NCBI RefSeq assembly: GCF_024505165.1
Contig: NZ_JANIBK010000031.1
Coordinates: 1 to 36,530 of the forward strand
Source: Methylomonas rivi
Lineage (GTDB): Bacteria > Pseudomonadota > Gammaproteobacteria > Methylococcales > Methylomonadaceae
DNA: 36,530 nt
Reading direction: 5' to 3'
The notes below the pieces were generated by a model. It was not told where the DNA came from. It searched no databases and saw only the letters and a list, made by a program, of their open reading frames with translations. Of this stretch, positions 1 through 8,316 are shown one piece after another (positions within the stretch are counted from its first letter, which is position 1; each line of letters starts with the position of its first letter). The position numbers and the translations under genes are program-made.

Positions 1-564
1 GCCCTGACCGCCGACGGCAGCGCCGGCATGGCGATTGCGGTAACCCACATCGCCGCCGCGGCCGGATCGTTAACCTGGATGACCATCGAATGGCTGCGCT
101 TCGGCAAACCCAGCGTACTGGGTATCGTGACCGGCATGGTAGCCGGACTGGGCACCATTACCCCGGCTTCGGGATTCGTCGGCCCCATCGGCGGCTTGGT
201 CATCGGCGTCGTGGCCGGCGCCGTGTGCTTTTACGCCACCCAATACATCAAACGCGGCTTGAAAATCGACGATTCGCTGGACGTATTTCCGGTGCACGGC
301 GTGGGCGGTTGCGTCGGTTCGATTTTGACCGGCGTATTTGCGGCCGAGAGCTTCGGCGGCCTGGGCTTGAGCGGCGTCAGCATAGCCGATCAGGTCGGCG
401 TGCAAGCCTTGGCCGTGGCGGTAACACTGGCCTGGAGCGGCGTGTTCAGTTATCTGATATTGAAGTTTATCGATGCCACCATGGGCGTGCGTGTCAGCGA
501 AGACGAAGAGGTACAAGGTCTGGACATCGTTCTGCACGAAGAAACCGGCTATCACAATCTGTAA
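1..564 (+). CDS. amtB: Ammonium transporter AmtB, C-terminal part (5' end outside window)
   Basis: The reading frame is open from base 1, so this is the last 187 residues of a longer protein. It is the C-terminal half of an Amt/Mep/Rh ammonium channel of the inner membrane. Seen directly: hydrophobic helices rich in Gly and Ala, the family segment TPASGFVGPIGG, and FPVHGVGGCVGSILTGVFA, whose His matches the second pore histidine (His318 in E. coli AmtB). The tail EEVQGLDIVLHEETGYHNL resembles the cytoplasmic tail that meets PII proteins. In many proteobacteria glnK lies next to amtB. It is not downstream here, and upstream cannot be seen. glnD and a gltB-type gene elsewhere in the window fit a nitrogen-control setting. 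Confidence 0.95.
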   Translation, partial: ALTADGSAGMAIAVTHIAAAAGSLTWMTIEWLRFGKPSVLGIVTGMVAGLGTITPASGFVGPIGGLVIGVVAGAVCFYATQYIKRGLKIDDSLDVFPVHGVGGCVGSILTGVFAAESFGGLGLSGVSIADQVGVQALAVAVTLAWSGVFSYLILKFIDATMGVRVSEDEEVQGLDIVLHEETGYHNL

Positions 565-603
565 TCCCGAGGCTGCCGGGTTAAAATAAGGCCTTGTTTA
601 GCG

Positions 604-624
604 GGGGCGGCGTTTCGCCGCCCC
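604..624. terminator. GC-rich hairpin after amtB
   Basis: Perfect 9-bp stem GGGGCGGCG / CGCCGCCCC with a TTT loop, 40 bases after the amtB stop and 26 bases before the next start. There is no T-run behind it, so it is not a textbook intrinsic terminator. It may still end the amtB transcript or stabilise its 3' end. Confidence 0.5.
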
Positions 625-649
625 ACATTCCTTATCACCCGAGAACAAC

Positions 650-1414
650 ATGCCTATTACCCTCGAAACTCTGGAAAAAATCGTTCGCGCCGCCGGCGGT
701 GTAGCGATGACGTACTTCAACGATCTGGATCAGTTGGCGATCAATAAAAAAAGCGCCCGCGACCTAGTCACCGACGCCGACGTGGCCGTCGAAAACTACC
801 TGAAACAAGCCCTGCACGAGCATTGTCCCGAATACGGTTTTTGGGGCGAAGAAAGCGGCAAAACCGCCAATCAGGCCAGCCGCTGGATCGTCGACCCGAT
901 AGACGGCACGCATTCGTTCTCCAAGGGTCAATACTTCTGGGGCATTAGCGTGGCGCTGGAAATCGGCGGCGAACTGATTATGGGCGCCGTTTACGGTCCG
1001 GCCCTGGACGACTATTATTGCGCCGAAAAAGGCAAGGGTGCGTTTAAAAACGGCAAACCTATCCGCGTATCCGCTGAAACCAGTTTGGCCGCCAGCATGG
1101 TCTCGACCGGCTTCGCCTGCCTGCGCCAGTATTTGGAAGACAATAACCTGGCCCGCTTCGGCCGTATCGCCCAGGCCACCACCGGCCAACGCCGCCTGGG
1201 TTCGGCGGCGCTGGATTTATGTACCGTCGCCGACGGCCAAGTGGATGCCTTTTGGGAGCAGGAACTGAATTTATACGATGTAGCGGCCGGCGCATTGATT
1301 GCCATGGAAGCCGGCGGCACCCTGACGGATTTCAAAGGCAACCCCGGCGTCTTCCCGAAACAAATTCTGGCCACCAACGGCAAGATTCTCGAGCAAATAT
1401 TGCCGTTGATGTAG
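650..1414 (+). CDS. Inositol monophosphatase family phosphatase
   Basis: A 254-residue cytoplasmic Mg2+-dependent sugar or nucleotide phosphatase of the inositol monophosphatase superfamily. The metal-site motifs are in order: GEES (residues 66-69), DPIDGT (82-87) and the C-terminal LYDVAAG, whose Asp is residue 210. Length is normal for the family (about 250-270). Members act on inositol-1-phosphate (SuhB), 3'-phosphoadenosine phosphates (CysQ) or histidinol phosphate (HisN), and sequence reading alone does not separate these. The start is the first ATG, following GAGAACAAC. It stands alone between amtB and the diguanylate cyclase, with a hairpin upstream, so it probably has its own promoter. 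Confidence 0.9.
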   Translation: MPITLETLEKIVRAAGGVAMTYFNDLDQLAINKKSARDLVTDADVAVENYLKQALHEHCPEYGFWGEESGKTANQASRWIVDPIDGTHSFSKGQYFWGISVALEIGGELIMGAVYGPALDDYYCAEKGKGAFKNGKPIRVSAETSLAASMVSTGFACLRQYLEDNNLARFGRIAQATTGQRRLGSAALDLCTVADGQVDAFWEQELNLYDVAAGALIAMEAGGTLTDFKGNPGVFPKQILATNGKILEQILPLM

Positions 1415-1613
1415 TCGATAGTTCGGCTGGCTGTTCAGGCCGATCCATCCCTTTTGACTTGCCCGAACCTGCTTCGATGCGGGCTTGGAACGAATCCGTT
1501 ACTGAGTGCAAACAGTTTTCCAATACTTGCCTGCTATTGCGCCGCAGCCGATTTTTTTATAATCCAAGGTATGATACTGTCGATAGGTGCCTAAGCTATC
1601 AATAGAGTCCCAG

Positions 1614-3689
1614 ATGGATTACCGCTTCGCTGACTTGGTCGACATCGAAAAATTCCATAGCATGCTGACGTCGTTTTACGAAGCGACCGGGATTCTGCAC
1701 GGGCTTGTAGACCATGAGAATAAGGTCATCAGCGCCATCGGCTGGCAGGAAGCCTGTACCGATTTTCACCGTCTGGCTCCCCTTTCCAACGCCCGCTGCC
1801 TGGAAAGCAATTGTTATCTGGCCGATCATCTGAGCGACGCCTCCTTCGTCGGCTCGACCTGCAAGAACGGCTTAGTGGATTATGCCACGCCCATCGTTAT
1901 CGAAGGACAACAGCTGGCAACCTTGTATTTCGGGCAAATCCTGCATGAACCGCCAGACATGGCTTTCTTCCAAAATCAGGCACGCGATTGCGGCTTCGAC
2001 GAGAAAGCCTATCTGGCGGCGATCCGCAAGGTGCCCGTCATTCCCAGGGAACGCATCGAACCCATCATGGCGTTTTACGTACAGTTAGCGCAAATGCTCG
2101 CCGCGGCCGGCCTCGACCGCCTGCGCCAACGCGATGCGGAACAGCGCCTCGCGGCTTTGAACCAGGGGCTCGAGCAAGGCATCGAACAACGCACGGAAGA
2201 GCTCGCGACTAAAAATGACCTCCTGGTCCTCGAGGTTGCCGAACGCAGGCGAACCGAACGGGCCTTGCGCGACAGCCAGAAACAATTGCAAACGCTTCTG
2301 GACTCCTCGCCAACCGGCATCGGCATGTCCGATGTCGACGGCAATGTAAAATACATCAATAAGAAATTCATTGAGCTGTTCGGCTACGGCATGGAAGACA
2401 TCCCAACCGTCGAACATTGGTACCGGCTGGCCTACCCGGACGAAACATTCCGCAACACCGTTGTGCGGGCCTGGGCGCGCGAAGCCGCCGTGGCCAAAGG
2501 GACCGACAGGCGCCCTCCTATCTTGGAAGCGCCCATCCTCTGTAAGGACGGCAGCATCCGCTACGTCATCATCAGTCTGTCCTGGGTTGACGATTACCGG
2601 CTGGTAAACTTCAGCGATATTACCGACCGCTGGCTGGCCGAGCGGCGGAATCGGGCGCGCAATGCCACCCTGGAGCTCATCGCCAAGGGCGCATCGTTAC
2701 AGAAAATTCTGCATGCCATCGTGTTGGGCGTGGAAGCCGAAGACCAACGCATGCTTTGCTCCATCCTGCTGCTTGACCGCGATGGCCGTCACTTGAGAAA
2801 TGGCGCCGCCCCCAGCCTGCCTGAATTCTACAATCAGGCCATCGACGGGGTAGAGATCGGCGACGGCGTGGGTTCCTGCGGTACTGCCGCCCATACCCTG
2901 CAACGGGTGATTGTCGCCGATATCCAGAGCCATCCCTATTGGGCCGATTTCAAGGATTTGGCAGTCAGCGCGGAGTTGGCGTCGTGTTGGTCCGAGCCCA
3001 TGCTGTCATCCAAAGGCCGTCTGCTCGGCACTTTCGCCATTTACCACCGCCAGCCCAGCGAACCGAATGCGGCGGCCCTGGAGCTCATCGGCTATGCCGC
3101 CAACCTCGCCAGTATTGCCATCGAACGGCATCTGGCCGACGCCGAGCTGGAACGCCAGGCACATACCGATTTCCTCACCGAACTCGCCACCCGCCGGCGC
3201 TTCATAGAATTGGCTACGGCGGAATTGACGCGCGCCCAACGCTACCGAACAGGCTTATCGCTGATCATGTTCGATATCGATCACTTCAAGGCCGTCAACG
3301 ATACTTTCGGCCATAAGACCGGCGACACTGTGTTGCAAAAACTGGCGGCCACCTTGCGGCAAACCCTACGCGATGTGGATATCGTCGGCCGCCTGGGCGG
3401 CGAGGAGTTTGCCGTCATGCTCCCCGAAACCAACGCGTCCGAGGCCTGGGATGCCGCGGAACGCTTGAGACTGGCTATCGCCGATACCGAAATGCAAGCC
3501 GAAGGCGATGCGCGCTTTCATGTCACGATCTCGATAGGCATCGCTACGTTAACCGATACGGCTTGCGATATCGAAACCCTGTTAAAAAATGCCGATGAAG
3601 CGCTTTATATCGCCAAAAATAACGGCCGCGACCAAGTCCACGGCGCCCCAGGCGCATTCCGCTCAAAAACAGCCGGTTATTCCGATTGA
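1614..3689 (+). CDS. Diguanylate cyclase with PocR, PAS and GAF sensor domains
   Basis: A 691-residue putative c-di-GMP synthase. Domains in order: a PocR-type sensor (about 5-165) with Cys48, Cys62, Cys67 and Cys83; a charged coiled coil (about 170-225); PAS (about 225-345); GAF (about 355-505); GGDEF (about 515-675). The active-site loop reads GGEEF (595-599), an accepted active variant. RDVD (586-589) lies exactly five residues before it, so the inhibitory I-site is intact. No transmembrane helix is visible, so it should be cytosolic. A GTG at 1587 would add nine residues, but ATG 1614 has AGAG at a proper distance and begins where PocR domains usually start. No EAL partner is next to it. 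The ligand is unknown; PocR domains are proposed to bind small hydrocarbon derivatives. Confidence 0.92.
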   Translation: MDYRFADLVDIEKFHSMLTSFYEATGILHGLVDHENKVISAIGWQEACTDFHRLAPLSNARCLESNCYLADHLSDASFVGSTCKNGLVDYATPIVIEGQQLATLYFGQILHEPPDMAFFQNQARDCGFDEKAYLAAIRKVPVIPRERIEPIMAFYVQLAQMLAAAGLDRLRQRDAEQRLAALNQGLEQGIEQRTEELATKNDLLVLEVAERRRTERALRDSQKQLQTLLDSSPTGIGMSDVDGNVKYINKKFIELFGYGMEDIPTVEHWYRLAYPDETFRNTVVRAWAREAAVAKGTDRRPPILEAPILCKDGSIRYVIISLSWVDDYRLVNFSDITDRWLAERRNRARNATLELIAKGASLQKILHAIVLGVEAEDQRMLCSILLLDRDGRHLRNGAAPSLPEFYNQAIDGVEIGDGVGSCGTAAHTLQRVIVADIQSHPYWADFKDLAVSAELASCWSEPMLSSKGRLLGTFAIYHRQPSEPNAAALELIGYAANLASIAIERHLADAELERQAHTDFLTELATRRRFIELATAELTRAQRYRTGLSLIMFDIDHFKAVNDTFGHKTGDTVLQKLAATLRQTLRDVDIVGRLGGEEFAVMLPETNASEAWDAAERLRLAIADTEMQAEGDARFHVTISIGIATLTDTACDIETLLKNADEALYIAKNNGRDQVHGAPGAFRSKTAGYSD

Positions 3690-3690
3690 A

Positions 3691-3792
3691 AACCGCCACC
3701 TGTTCCGATGAATTGCCGGCCACCAATTCCGATATGCTTGCGCCAGTAGCGAATGAGGTCTTTTGGAGGAGGCGAATTGTCGCAAAAGACCC
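3691..3792 (-). repeat. Copy C of a dispersed degenerate repeat
   Basis: Read on the minus strand, 3792-3771 matches 20 of 22 bases of 12214-12235. The next roughly 80 bases stay recognisably similar (shared ATTCGCC, TCCAAA, CATTC, TATCGG and GGTGG blocks). Short open frames here (such as 3677-3877 minus) are not convincing genes. I see nothing identifiable in 3793-4052. Confidence 0.5.
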
Positions 3793-4052
3793 AAAAGCAA
3801 CGGTCGTATTTTTCAATATCCATGTCTGCTGTAATTCGTTTAACCGACATTGGCAGATTAACGGCATAACACCCCATCCACGCTTGTAATGCAGGCTCCG
3901 CCTATGCTGACGCGCCCTTCGCAATCCACCTGAACTGCAATGCGTCCATTTCGCCCGACGCATTGTCCTTGTGCCGCGGTGTAGCTTCCCCCCTCCACTG
4001 GAATCAATCCGATTCACGCATAAACATGGCCACACTGCCATTGCCGCTTCCG

Positions 4053-4237
4053 CTAATCCGCCTTGGCTGTCGTAGGTGGTAGCAAGAAGGTCGTCTCGGA
4101 TAGATTGGTCCAGCGGGCAATGGTCAGGTTTCAGTGTCCAAGTCTTCGGCATCAAGCGCCACCGCCACCGGATTACCCAACAGTGGTTGGCTGGTGAACG
4201 CATCGACGACTTTATACCTGCGCTGCTTTGTATCCAC
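4053..4237 (-). pseudogene. PhzF-family epimerase/isomerase remnant, frameshifted
   Basis: Only the first ~50 residues of a PhzF-like protein remain. One frame gives RRYKVVDAFTSQPLLGNPVA followed by VALDAEDLDTET and then a TGA. The next frame gives IARWTNLSETTFLLPP, which is the usual continuation. Restoring one A in ACCTGACC (giving ACCATGACC) rejoins the two frames, so a single-base deletion is likely. After a few more residues the frame stops (TAG, 4053-4055), and the catalytic core and C-terminal domain are missing. A GTG at 4237 is a possible old start, 50 bases downstream of the MFS gene on the same strand, so this may once have been the gene after it. Not functional. Confidence 0.75.
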
Positions 4238-4287
4238 TGGGTAAGAGCCTTGGATAAATAATAAAATGGGCTTGTTTCGCCAGCGCA

Positions 4288-5517
4288 TTACTCGCGAATT
4301 CTGGTGACAATCAACATGGCTAATAAGGCAAACGCACCCGAGCAAACAAAAGCCAGGTTGTAATTGCTGAATACGCTATGCAAATAACCGGCAAAATAAG
4401 CGGCAGCGGCGGCACCGATTTGATGCGCGCAGCAAATCCAGCCAAACACCACACCCACGTTACGCCTGCCAAACAAATCGGCGGTTAAGGTCGACGTTAC
4501 CGGCACCGTGGACAGCCAGTTCAAGCCGTAGACCACAGAAAACAGCATCAACTGCTGGGTGGATTCAACATAAGGCAAGCCGATCAATGACAAGCCGCGT
4601 AGCGCATAATAAAAAGCCAGCAGTTTGCGATGGTTGAAACGGTCGCATAGCCAGCCGGAGAACAGGGTCCCAATTATGTCGGTGGCGCCCATCAAGCCCA
4701 ACGACATGGCCATGGTCATTTCGGAGAATCCATGCTCGATGCCATGCGGTATCAGATGGGTTTGAAACAGGCCCGATGTGGTAAAGCCGCAGATTGCAAA
4801 ACTGACCGCAAGCAACCAAAACTGGCCTCGAACAACGACTTCACGCATGGCAATCACTTCATCTTGCGGTGCAGCGTGCTTTTGCGATGGAGCACCAAAA
4901 GCAGATAAGCCTTTTTGTTCTGGCTCGTCCGCCAATAACCATGCCGCCAACGGCAGCACGATTAGCCCCAACAGCCCGGCCAAAATCAGCAGCCCCGGCC
5001 GCCAGCCGAAATCGGTATTGATCTGCATCACCAACGGCGTAAAGATCAACTGCCCGGACGAAAATGCTGCGCCCAGGATACCTAACGCCAAGCCGCGTCT
5101 TTCCCGAAACCAGCGGTTGATCAATGCCGAACCGAGCACGATGGACGTACCGCCGGAACCAATTCCCACAATCAAGCCCCACAGGCAATAGAACTGCCAG
5201 AGCTCGTTCATCAATGCACAAGCGCCGGCGGCCAGGGTTAACAGCGCAATACTGATGACGCAAACCCACTTCGGGCCGTAGATGTCCATCCATCGTCCCA
5301 GCCAAGGCCCGGAAAATCCAAACACCAGTAAATTGACCGATACCGCACCGCTGATCGCCGGCCGGCTCCAACCGAATTCCTGTTCGAGCCCCAGCATCAG
5401 GATGCCGGGTAAGGCGCGGAGCGCGGCGGCGACAAACAAACACAGGAAGGTCACCGCCAACACGATCCAGGCATAGTGCAAGCGGCTGGGTGCGCTACGC
5501 GCCATGGATGCACTCAT
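4288..5517 (-). CDS. MFS permease, substrate unknown
   Basis: A 409-residue major facilitator permease with about 12 membrane helices. It has the helix 2-3 loop pattern GRWMDIYGPKWV and the helix 4 pattern GIGSGGTSIVLGSALINRWF. The overall look is of the oxalate/formate-antiporter and monocarboxylate-type branch, but the substrate cannot be read from sequence. A longer frame opens at 5559 but would overlap pxmC. The ATG at 5517 lies 7 bases after the pxmC stop and fits better. This spacing suggests co-transcription with pxmABC and perhaps movement of a small metabolite or ion linked to that enzyme, which is inference only. Ribosome binding is weak, so translational coupling to pxmC is likely. 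Confidence 0.88.
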   Translation of the reverse strand: MSASMARSAPSRLHYAWIVLAVTFLCLFVAAALRALPGILMLGLEQEFGWSRPAISGAVSVNLLVFGFSGPWLGRWMDIYGPKWVCVISIALLTLAAGACALMNELWQFYCLWGLIVGIGSGGTSIVLGSALINRWFRERRGLALGILGAAFSSGQLIFTPLVMQINTDFGWRPGLLILAGLLGLIVLPLAAWLLADEPEQKGLSAFGAPSQKHAAPQDEVIAMREVVVRGQFWLLAVSFAICGFTTSGLFQTHLIPHGIEHGFSEMTMAMSLGLMGATDIIGTLFSGWLCDRFNHRKLLAFYYALRGLSLIGLPYVESTQQLMLFSVVYGLNWLSTVPVTSTLTADLFGRRNVGVVFGWICCAHQIGAAAAAYFAGYLHSVFSNYNLAFVCSGAFALLAMLIVTRIRE

Positions 5518-5524
5518 GGTGAAC

Positions 5525-6298
5525 TTATTCGGCGTCTTCGATTTTGTCCAGCAGTTCAATCAGCCGAGTAACCCCTTGCAGCAGGATGCCGCCCACACCC
5601 AGTGCAAACCACACGCCGATCACAAAGCCCCAATGAATCGGCGCAGCGAAGAATTCTTCTCTAAACCAGAAGGTATGTCCCCACTCGTTGAAACCGACGC
5701 TGACCAAGATCATGAACGGCCCAAACACCGCCAAGGTCAATGGCAGCGAGATGCCTTTGGCATACAAGGGCAAGCGGGTTCTGGCATACAGCCAGGCACA
5801 ACCGCCCAGAATCACGTAGAGCGGAAAATTGAAGTAAAACTCGATGATGTGATTGGCGGTAAACGGCGTATCGCGAATCGCCACCTGGTGCCACGAATTG
5901 TCCTGCTCGGCGAAATAACTGCCCGCCCAATACACGGCAAAGGTGTAAATGCTGATCCACATCGTCAACGTGAAATAGCGGCGTATCTCTTCCTTGGGTT
6001 CCAGTTGATCCAAAGTCCGGTCGCGCGTGGTCCATAAGTAACCCCAAAAGCCGCTGGCAACGGCGGCGATAACCGCCAGTTCGATATAAAACAGCCGCAT
6101 CCAGTATTGCTCGAACGCAGGTTCCGTGGAATCCAAACCGTGCGCTACGGCAAAGGCGCCTTGATACAGTCGTAAACTGACGTAGATCACGGTTAATACG
6201 CCAAAGCCCTTTAAATATTTGGGTAGGTCGATCAAGTACCAAGGCAGTGAGGGGGCGTTTTCTTGGGTTGAGATAATATCTTCGCTGGTAGTAGCCAT
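5525..6298 (-). CDS. pxmC: PxmC, copper membrane monooxygenase subunit C
   Basis: A 257-residue integral membrane subunit of the CuMMO family (PmoC/AmoC/PxmC) with about six helices. Both metal-ligand sets known from methanotroph PmoC are present: Asp133, His137 and His150 in DNSWHQVAIRDTPFTANH, and Asn204, His208 and His222 in the FNEWGHTFW to APIHWGF segment. The protein should therefore be able to bind copper in the membrane. It is third in the A-B-C order typical of pxm; canonical pmo is C-A-B. It lies 14 bases after pxmB and 7 before the MFS gene. The physiological substrate of Pxm is not settled; pxm expression has been linked to low oxygen and denitrification in Methylomonas. Confidence 0.95.
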   Translation of the reverse strand: MATTSEDIISTQENAPSLPWYLIDLPKYLKGFGVLTVIYVSLRLYQGAFAVAHGLDSTEPAFEQYWMRLFYIELAVIAAVASGFWGYLWTTRDRTLDQLEPKEEIRRYFTLTMWISIYTFAVYWAGSYFAEQDNSWHQVAIRDTPFTANHIIEFYFNFPLYVILGGCAWLYARTRLPLYAKGISLPLTLAVFGPFMILVSVGFNEWGHTFWFREEFFAAPIHWGFVIGVWFALGVGGILLQGVTRLIELLDKIEDAE

Positions 6299-6312
6299 GT
6301 TCTGCTCCTGAA

Positions 6313-7551
6313 TTAAATGAATTTGGGAATGACGGCGGCGGAAATGCTGGAGATATAACGTTTGCCCATCACATCGTCGTAAAGAAACAGCAAGCCGCCC
6401 ACACGGGAATCCGCATCTCGGATCAGACCATCCAGCCTCTCCGACTCCCAGGCTGCATCGCGCACTTCGATGCTGACAGTGCGTTGTTCGCCGGGCTCTA
6501 TGGGTGCAACGTTATCCAGGCTCAGGCCGTTGTTGCTGACGTCATCCCTGCCGGGGATGTAACCGACATTGGTCACATCGGCGTTCATGAAATGCACATT
6601 GGAACTGGCAAATTCGCCAATCCGCACCGCGCCCTGGCTGCGATTATCGACCTTGACCTGCAACACCATCGAGCGTTTGGATACGTTGTATTCCGCTTTA
6701 AGGGTGTCCACATTGACGGTGCCGGCATTGACTTGCGCCGGTAGCGGCAGAATCTGATCCAAACCGGCTTGCAGCGGGATGGCGTCAGGATAACGGTTGG
6801 CGGTGACGGCATTCAGCACCAGTACCAAGACCGGTACGCCGACCAACACCAATTTGGCAATCAACTTATCCTGCGGCGTAATCAGTTCGTGTTCCAACCC
6901 TGCATCCAGCATTCGGTAACGGCTGATAAATAAAGGCCGGCGCACCCACCATAACAGCCAGGCCGCCGCCAAGGCGCCCCAAAACAGGTGCCAGAACACG
7001 CCATTGGCAAAACCGAAACTTTCCATGTCGATCATTTCGCCGTTGATGGTTTTGATGGTGTTGCTAAAGTCGCCGGGTTCCCCGCCGATTTCCAGCCAAA
7101 CGCCGGGCCCCATGACTTGCCCCGCGTCTTTCAGGTTAAAAAACGGATGGATGTGATAACGCCCAGGCAAACGGCCTTTCAGGACCACTTTAAAATCGTA
7201 ATCGCCGCCTGGTTGCAAGGCTACCGAGTTGGTCCAGGGTTTGCCGTTCAGATAGCGTTCGGTGCGAATCAAAACCGGTCCGGGGGTGGAGATATTCAAA
7301 AAGCTGGCTTCCGGCTTGGGTACGCTGATCGGCCAATCCTCTGCGACATGAAACTTGCCGCTGACGCTGACTTCTTCGTTGACGTTGAATTTTTGCGTGG
7401 ACCATTGCACGTCGTACCATTGTATGGTTCGCATCCTGATGAACGGTTCCAGGGCTTTTTCGCCGTGGGCCTGGGCAGACGAGAGGGGTAAACCGGACAT
7501 TACCGTGAGTGCGATCAAGGCTAACAGCCAGGTTTTAAAATGCGTTTTCAT
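6313..7551 (-). CDS. pxmB: PxmB, copper membrane monooxygenase subunit B
   Basis: A 412-residue periplasmic-facing subunit. An N-terminal signal peptide ends in AQA after residue 28, so the mature protein begins with His29. His133 and His135 occur in GRYHIHPF. These three match His33, His137 and His139 of PmoB, the ligands of the CuB site, so that site is complete. The first cupredoxin domain covers about 30-160, two membrane helices lie near 183-205 and 230-250, and a C-terminal cupredoxin domain follows. Length is close to the usual 410-420. It follows pxmA by 12 bases and precedes pxmC by 14, a compact operon. GAGCAGCC lies just ahead of the ATG. Confidence 0.95.
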   Translation of the reverse strand: MKTHFKTWLLALIALTVMSGLPLSSAQAHGEKALEPFIRMRTIQWYDVQWSTQKFNVNEEVSVSGKFHVAEDWPISVPKPEASFLNISTPGPVLIRTERYLNGKPWTNSVALQPGGDYDFKVVLKGRLPGRYHIHPFFNLKDAGQVMGPGVWLEIGGEPGDFSNTIKTINGEMIDMESFGFANGVFWHLFWGALAAAWLLWWVRRPLFISRYRMLDAGLEHELITPQDKLIAKLVLVGVPVLVLVLNAVTANRYPDAIPLQAGLDQILPLPAQVNAGTVNVDTLKAEYNVSKRSMVLQVKVDNRSQGAVRIGEFASSNVHFMNADVTNVGYIPGRDDVSNNGLSLDNVAPIEPGEQRTVSIEVRDAAWESERLDGLIRDADSRVGGLLFLYDDVMGKRYISSISAAVIPKFI

Positions 7552-7563
7552 ATTGGCTGCTCC

Positions 7564-8316
7564 TTAAATTTTGGTCAGGTAACGGGTACTGGCAAACCAC
7601 TTGCCGATATGCCACCACAACGGATACATCAGCGAACACAGCAGCGCCGAACAGAAAGCCGATAGCGGCGTCGCATACTGGCCGTAGGTGCGCAAGGTGC
7701 CGCGCTCGATGATGCGCAGATATTCCGGCATGCCGGTACGGATGTATTGAAAACCAAACAAATCGGCCACCGTCAGCTGGCTATTGGCCACTTCGACCGC
7801 TTGGTGGAACATGCCGAAGATCGGCCAGTTGGTGGGGTAAAACAGCAACGCAAACGCCGCGCCGCCAAAGATGGACGTGACGGTCAGACTATTAGTCAGC
7901 ATCAGTAAGGTGTCCAATACCAAAGCGCCCGGAATCATCGTCGCCGGCAACACCATGTTGATGGGGAAATAGTTCCAGTAGTGGTAGGCAAACACGCGCG
8001 TTACCCAGGTACCGATCAACAACGCGGCGACGCATAAGGTAGCACCCAAAGGCAGTCGAAACTTATCCCACAGCACCGCTTGCACGGCGGCTGGAAAGGT
8101 GATGCCGATTAATGGCGTCACCAACGGCCACCATTGCCTGTCCTTCCAGTCGACCCAGAAGTCCCAGTCGCCGACGGTCAGGGCAAAATGCAGATGAAAC
8201 GATCCAATGAATAAAAACAGCGCCAGAACCAGGATCAGATAATCGTAAGCCCTGGCCAACCGGGCTTTCTCGCCCTGATAGGGTTTGAAGGTAGAAATTG
8301 GAATTTGTGCGGACAT
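7564..8316 (-). CDS. pxmA: PxmA, copper membrane monooxygenase subunit A
   Basis: A 250-residue membrane subunit of the PmoA/AmoA/PxmA family. Family landmarks in order: GDWDFWVDWKDR (49-60), TFPAAVQAVLWDK (73-85), YFPINMVLPATMIPGALVLD (116-135), FYPTNWPI (159-166), and RTGMPEYLRIIERGTLRTYG (193-212). Seven or so hydrophobic helices are visible. The sequence departs from true PmoA at several places; for example YGQYATP replaces the GKDVAP-type stretch near the C-terminus, as expected for Pxm. A frame opens at 8331, but GGGGGAA sits just upstream of the ATG at 8316, so that is the chosen start. First gene of the pxmABC operon. Confidence 0.95.
   Translation of the reverse strand: MSAQIPISTFKPYQGEKARLARAYDYLILVLALFLFIGSFHLHFALTVGDWDFWVDWKDRQWWPLVTPLIGITFPAAVQAVLWDKFRLPLGATLCVAALLIGTWVTRVFAYHYWNYFPINMVLPATMIPGALVLDTLLMLTNSLTVTSIFGGAAFALLFYPTNWPIFGMFHQAVEVANSQLTVADLFGFQYIRTGMPEYLRIIERGTLRTYGQYATPLSAFCSALLCSLMYPLWWHIGKWFASTRYLTKI

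Noticed and set aside
3544-4203. 219-codon minus-strand frame across the spacer after the cyclase
   Set aside because: It crosses the end of the cyclase gene, the repeat and the phzF remnant in a frame that matches none of them. The phzF similarity is in the other two frames.
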